Program-made: the position numbers and the translations under genes
Notes under the pieces: model-generated
Told to the model about the DNA's origin: nothing
Databases searched by the model: none
The model's input: the letters and a program-made list of their open reading frames with translations, nothing else
Assembly: GCA_902782955.1 (NCBI GenBank)
Contig: CACZPD010000101.1
Location: 1 to 5,756, forward strand
DNA: 5,756 nucleotides
Direction of reading: 5' to 3'
Source of the DNA: an uncultured Erysipelotrichaceae bacterium
Lineage (GTDB): Bacteria; Bacillota_I; Bacilli_A; Erysipelotrichales; Erysipelotrichaceae
Shown: one piece after another, positions 5,262 through 5,756 of the stretch
Numbering within the stretch: the first letter of the stretch is position 1
Layout of the letters: each line of letters begins with the position of its first letter

Positions 5262-5756
5262 ATGATCAGAAAAGAAGAACTGAAACTCACACAGGATTGG
5301 GACAAAACATTTCCGAAAAGCGATAAAGTAGATCACTCTAAGGTAACATTTGTGAACCGTTACGGCATCACCCTGGCGGCTGACCTGTACATTCCGGTCA
5401 ATGCCGGAGACAAGCTGCCGGCCATCGCCGTATCCGGTCCGTTCGGTGCTGTCAAGGAACAGTGCTCCGGTCTGTATGCGCAGACTATGGCGGAACGCGG
5501 ATTCATGACCCTGGCATTTGATCCGTCCTTTACAGGCGAAAGCGGCGGGAATGTCCGTTATATGGCAAGTCCTGACATCAATACCGAAGACTTCATGGCA
5601 GCGGTGGATTTTCTTTCCCTGCATGAAAAGGCAGATCCGGAACGCATCGGCATCATCGGGATCTGCGGATGGGGCGGCATGTCCATCAACGCAGCTGCGC
5701 TTGATCCGCGCATCAAGGCTACTGCCGCAATGACCATGTATGATATGACACGCGTC
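5262..5756 (+). CDS. alpha/beta hydrolase, YcjY/dienelactone-hydrolase-like (3' end missing)
   Basis: 165 codons are visible before the window edge; relatives are about 300-330 residues, so roughly half is missing, including the region expected to hold the catalytic acid and His. The start has AAGGAG (5249-5254), 7 bases upstream. Fold marks in order are the strand-pair VTFVNRYGITLAADLYIP (28-45), an oxyanion-side loop AVSGPFGAVKEQ (56-67), LAFDPSFTGESGG (84-96), and the nucleophile-elbow region RIGIIGICGWGGMSINAAA (128-146). The C-terminal part seen (DPRIKA, TMYDMTRV) fits cytoplasmic hydrolases of the YcjY/S15-like group. The elbow lacks a Ser: in register with CASGG-type elbows of this group the nucleophile position is W137, while C135 could instead serve as a Cys nucleophile as in dienelactone hydrolase. 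Catalytic activity is therefore open. It probably forms an operon with the 73-residue protein under the LysR-controlled divergent promoter. Confidence 0.88.
   Translation, partial: MIRKEELKLTQDWDKTFPKSDKVDHSKVTFVNRYGITLAADLYIPVNAGDKLPAIAVSGPFGAVKEQCSGLYAQTMAERGFMTLAFDPSFTGESGGNVRYMASPDINTEDFMAAVDFLSLHEKADPERIGIIGICGWGGMSINAAALDPRIKATAAMTMYDMTRV

Noticed and set aside
4962..5624. 220-residue open frame on the minus strand opposite the small protein and hydrolase.
   Set aside because: No recognisable domain and no ribosome site, and it is antisense to two genes that have good start signals; it also covers the promoter region.

Overview
The window looks like chromosomal DNA of a low-to-mid G+C Gram-positive (Bacillota) anaerobe, perhaps a gut member of the Erysipelotrichales or a related clostridial group. 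The evidence is strong AGGAGG-type ribosome sites 5-7 bases before almost every start, short intergenic gaps with hairpin-plus-T terminators, an MsmX/UgpC-type sugar ABC ATPase, and oxygen-sensitive-looking Fe-S redox enzymes. The family-level assignment is only an impression from protein style. I see no mobile element, CRISPR array, tRNA or rRNA.

Layout: (1) 1-1119 (+) is the 3' part of an ABC sugar-importer ATPase gene, closed by a bidirectional terminator. (2) 1191-2126 (-) encodes an auxin-efflux-carrier (AEC) family permease. (3) An AT-rich divergent control region follows at 2127-2310. (4) 2311-2841 (+) and 2841-3959 (+) form a two-gene operon with a one-base stop/start overlap, encoding a flavodoxin-like protein with an iron-sulfur-flavoprotein cysteine motif and an aldo/keto reductase with a C-terminal Fe-S domain. 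(5) At 3958-4009 two opposed terminators are packed between converging genes. (6) 4011-4892 (-) encodes a LysR-type regulator. (7) A second divergent control region lies at 4893-5024. (8) 5025-5246 (+) encodes a 73-residue cysteine-bearing protein, followed 15 bases later by 5262-5756 (+), the 5' part of an alpha/beta-hydrolase gene that leaves the window.

The main discovery is that the two divergent control regions contain the same 44-bp module in opposite orientations (2196-2239 on +, 4966-4923 on -; 35 of 44 positions identical without gaps). Each copy holds a 17-bp dyad with a LysR-type T-N11-A core next to a -10-like box, and, 36 bp away, an identical 12-mer that overlaps the -35 of the opposing promoter. 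Both opposing promoters have the form TTAGC(A/G)-N18-TAT(A/C)(G/A)T. The simplest reading is that the LysR protein controls its own gene and all flanking genes: the AEC permease, the flavoprotein/aldo-keto reductase pair, and the small protein/hydrolase pair. This defines a compact self-contained regulon, inferred to take up or export a small organic acid or related compound and to reduce or hydrolyse it. The substrate cannot be read from the sequence. The ABC ATPase gene lies outside this unit.
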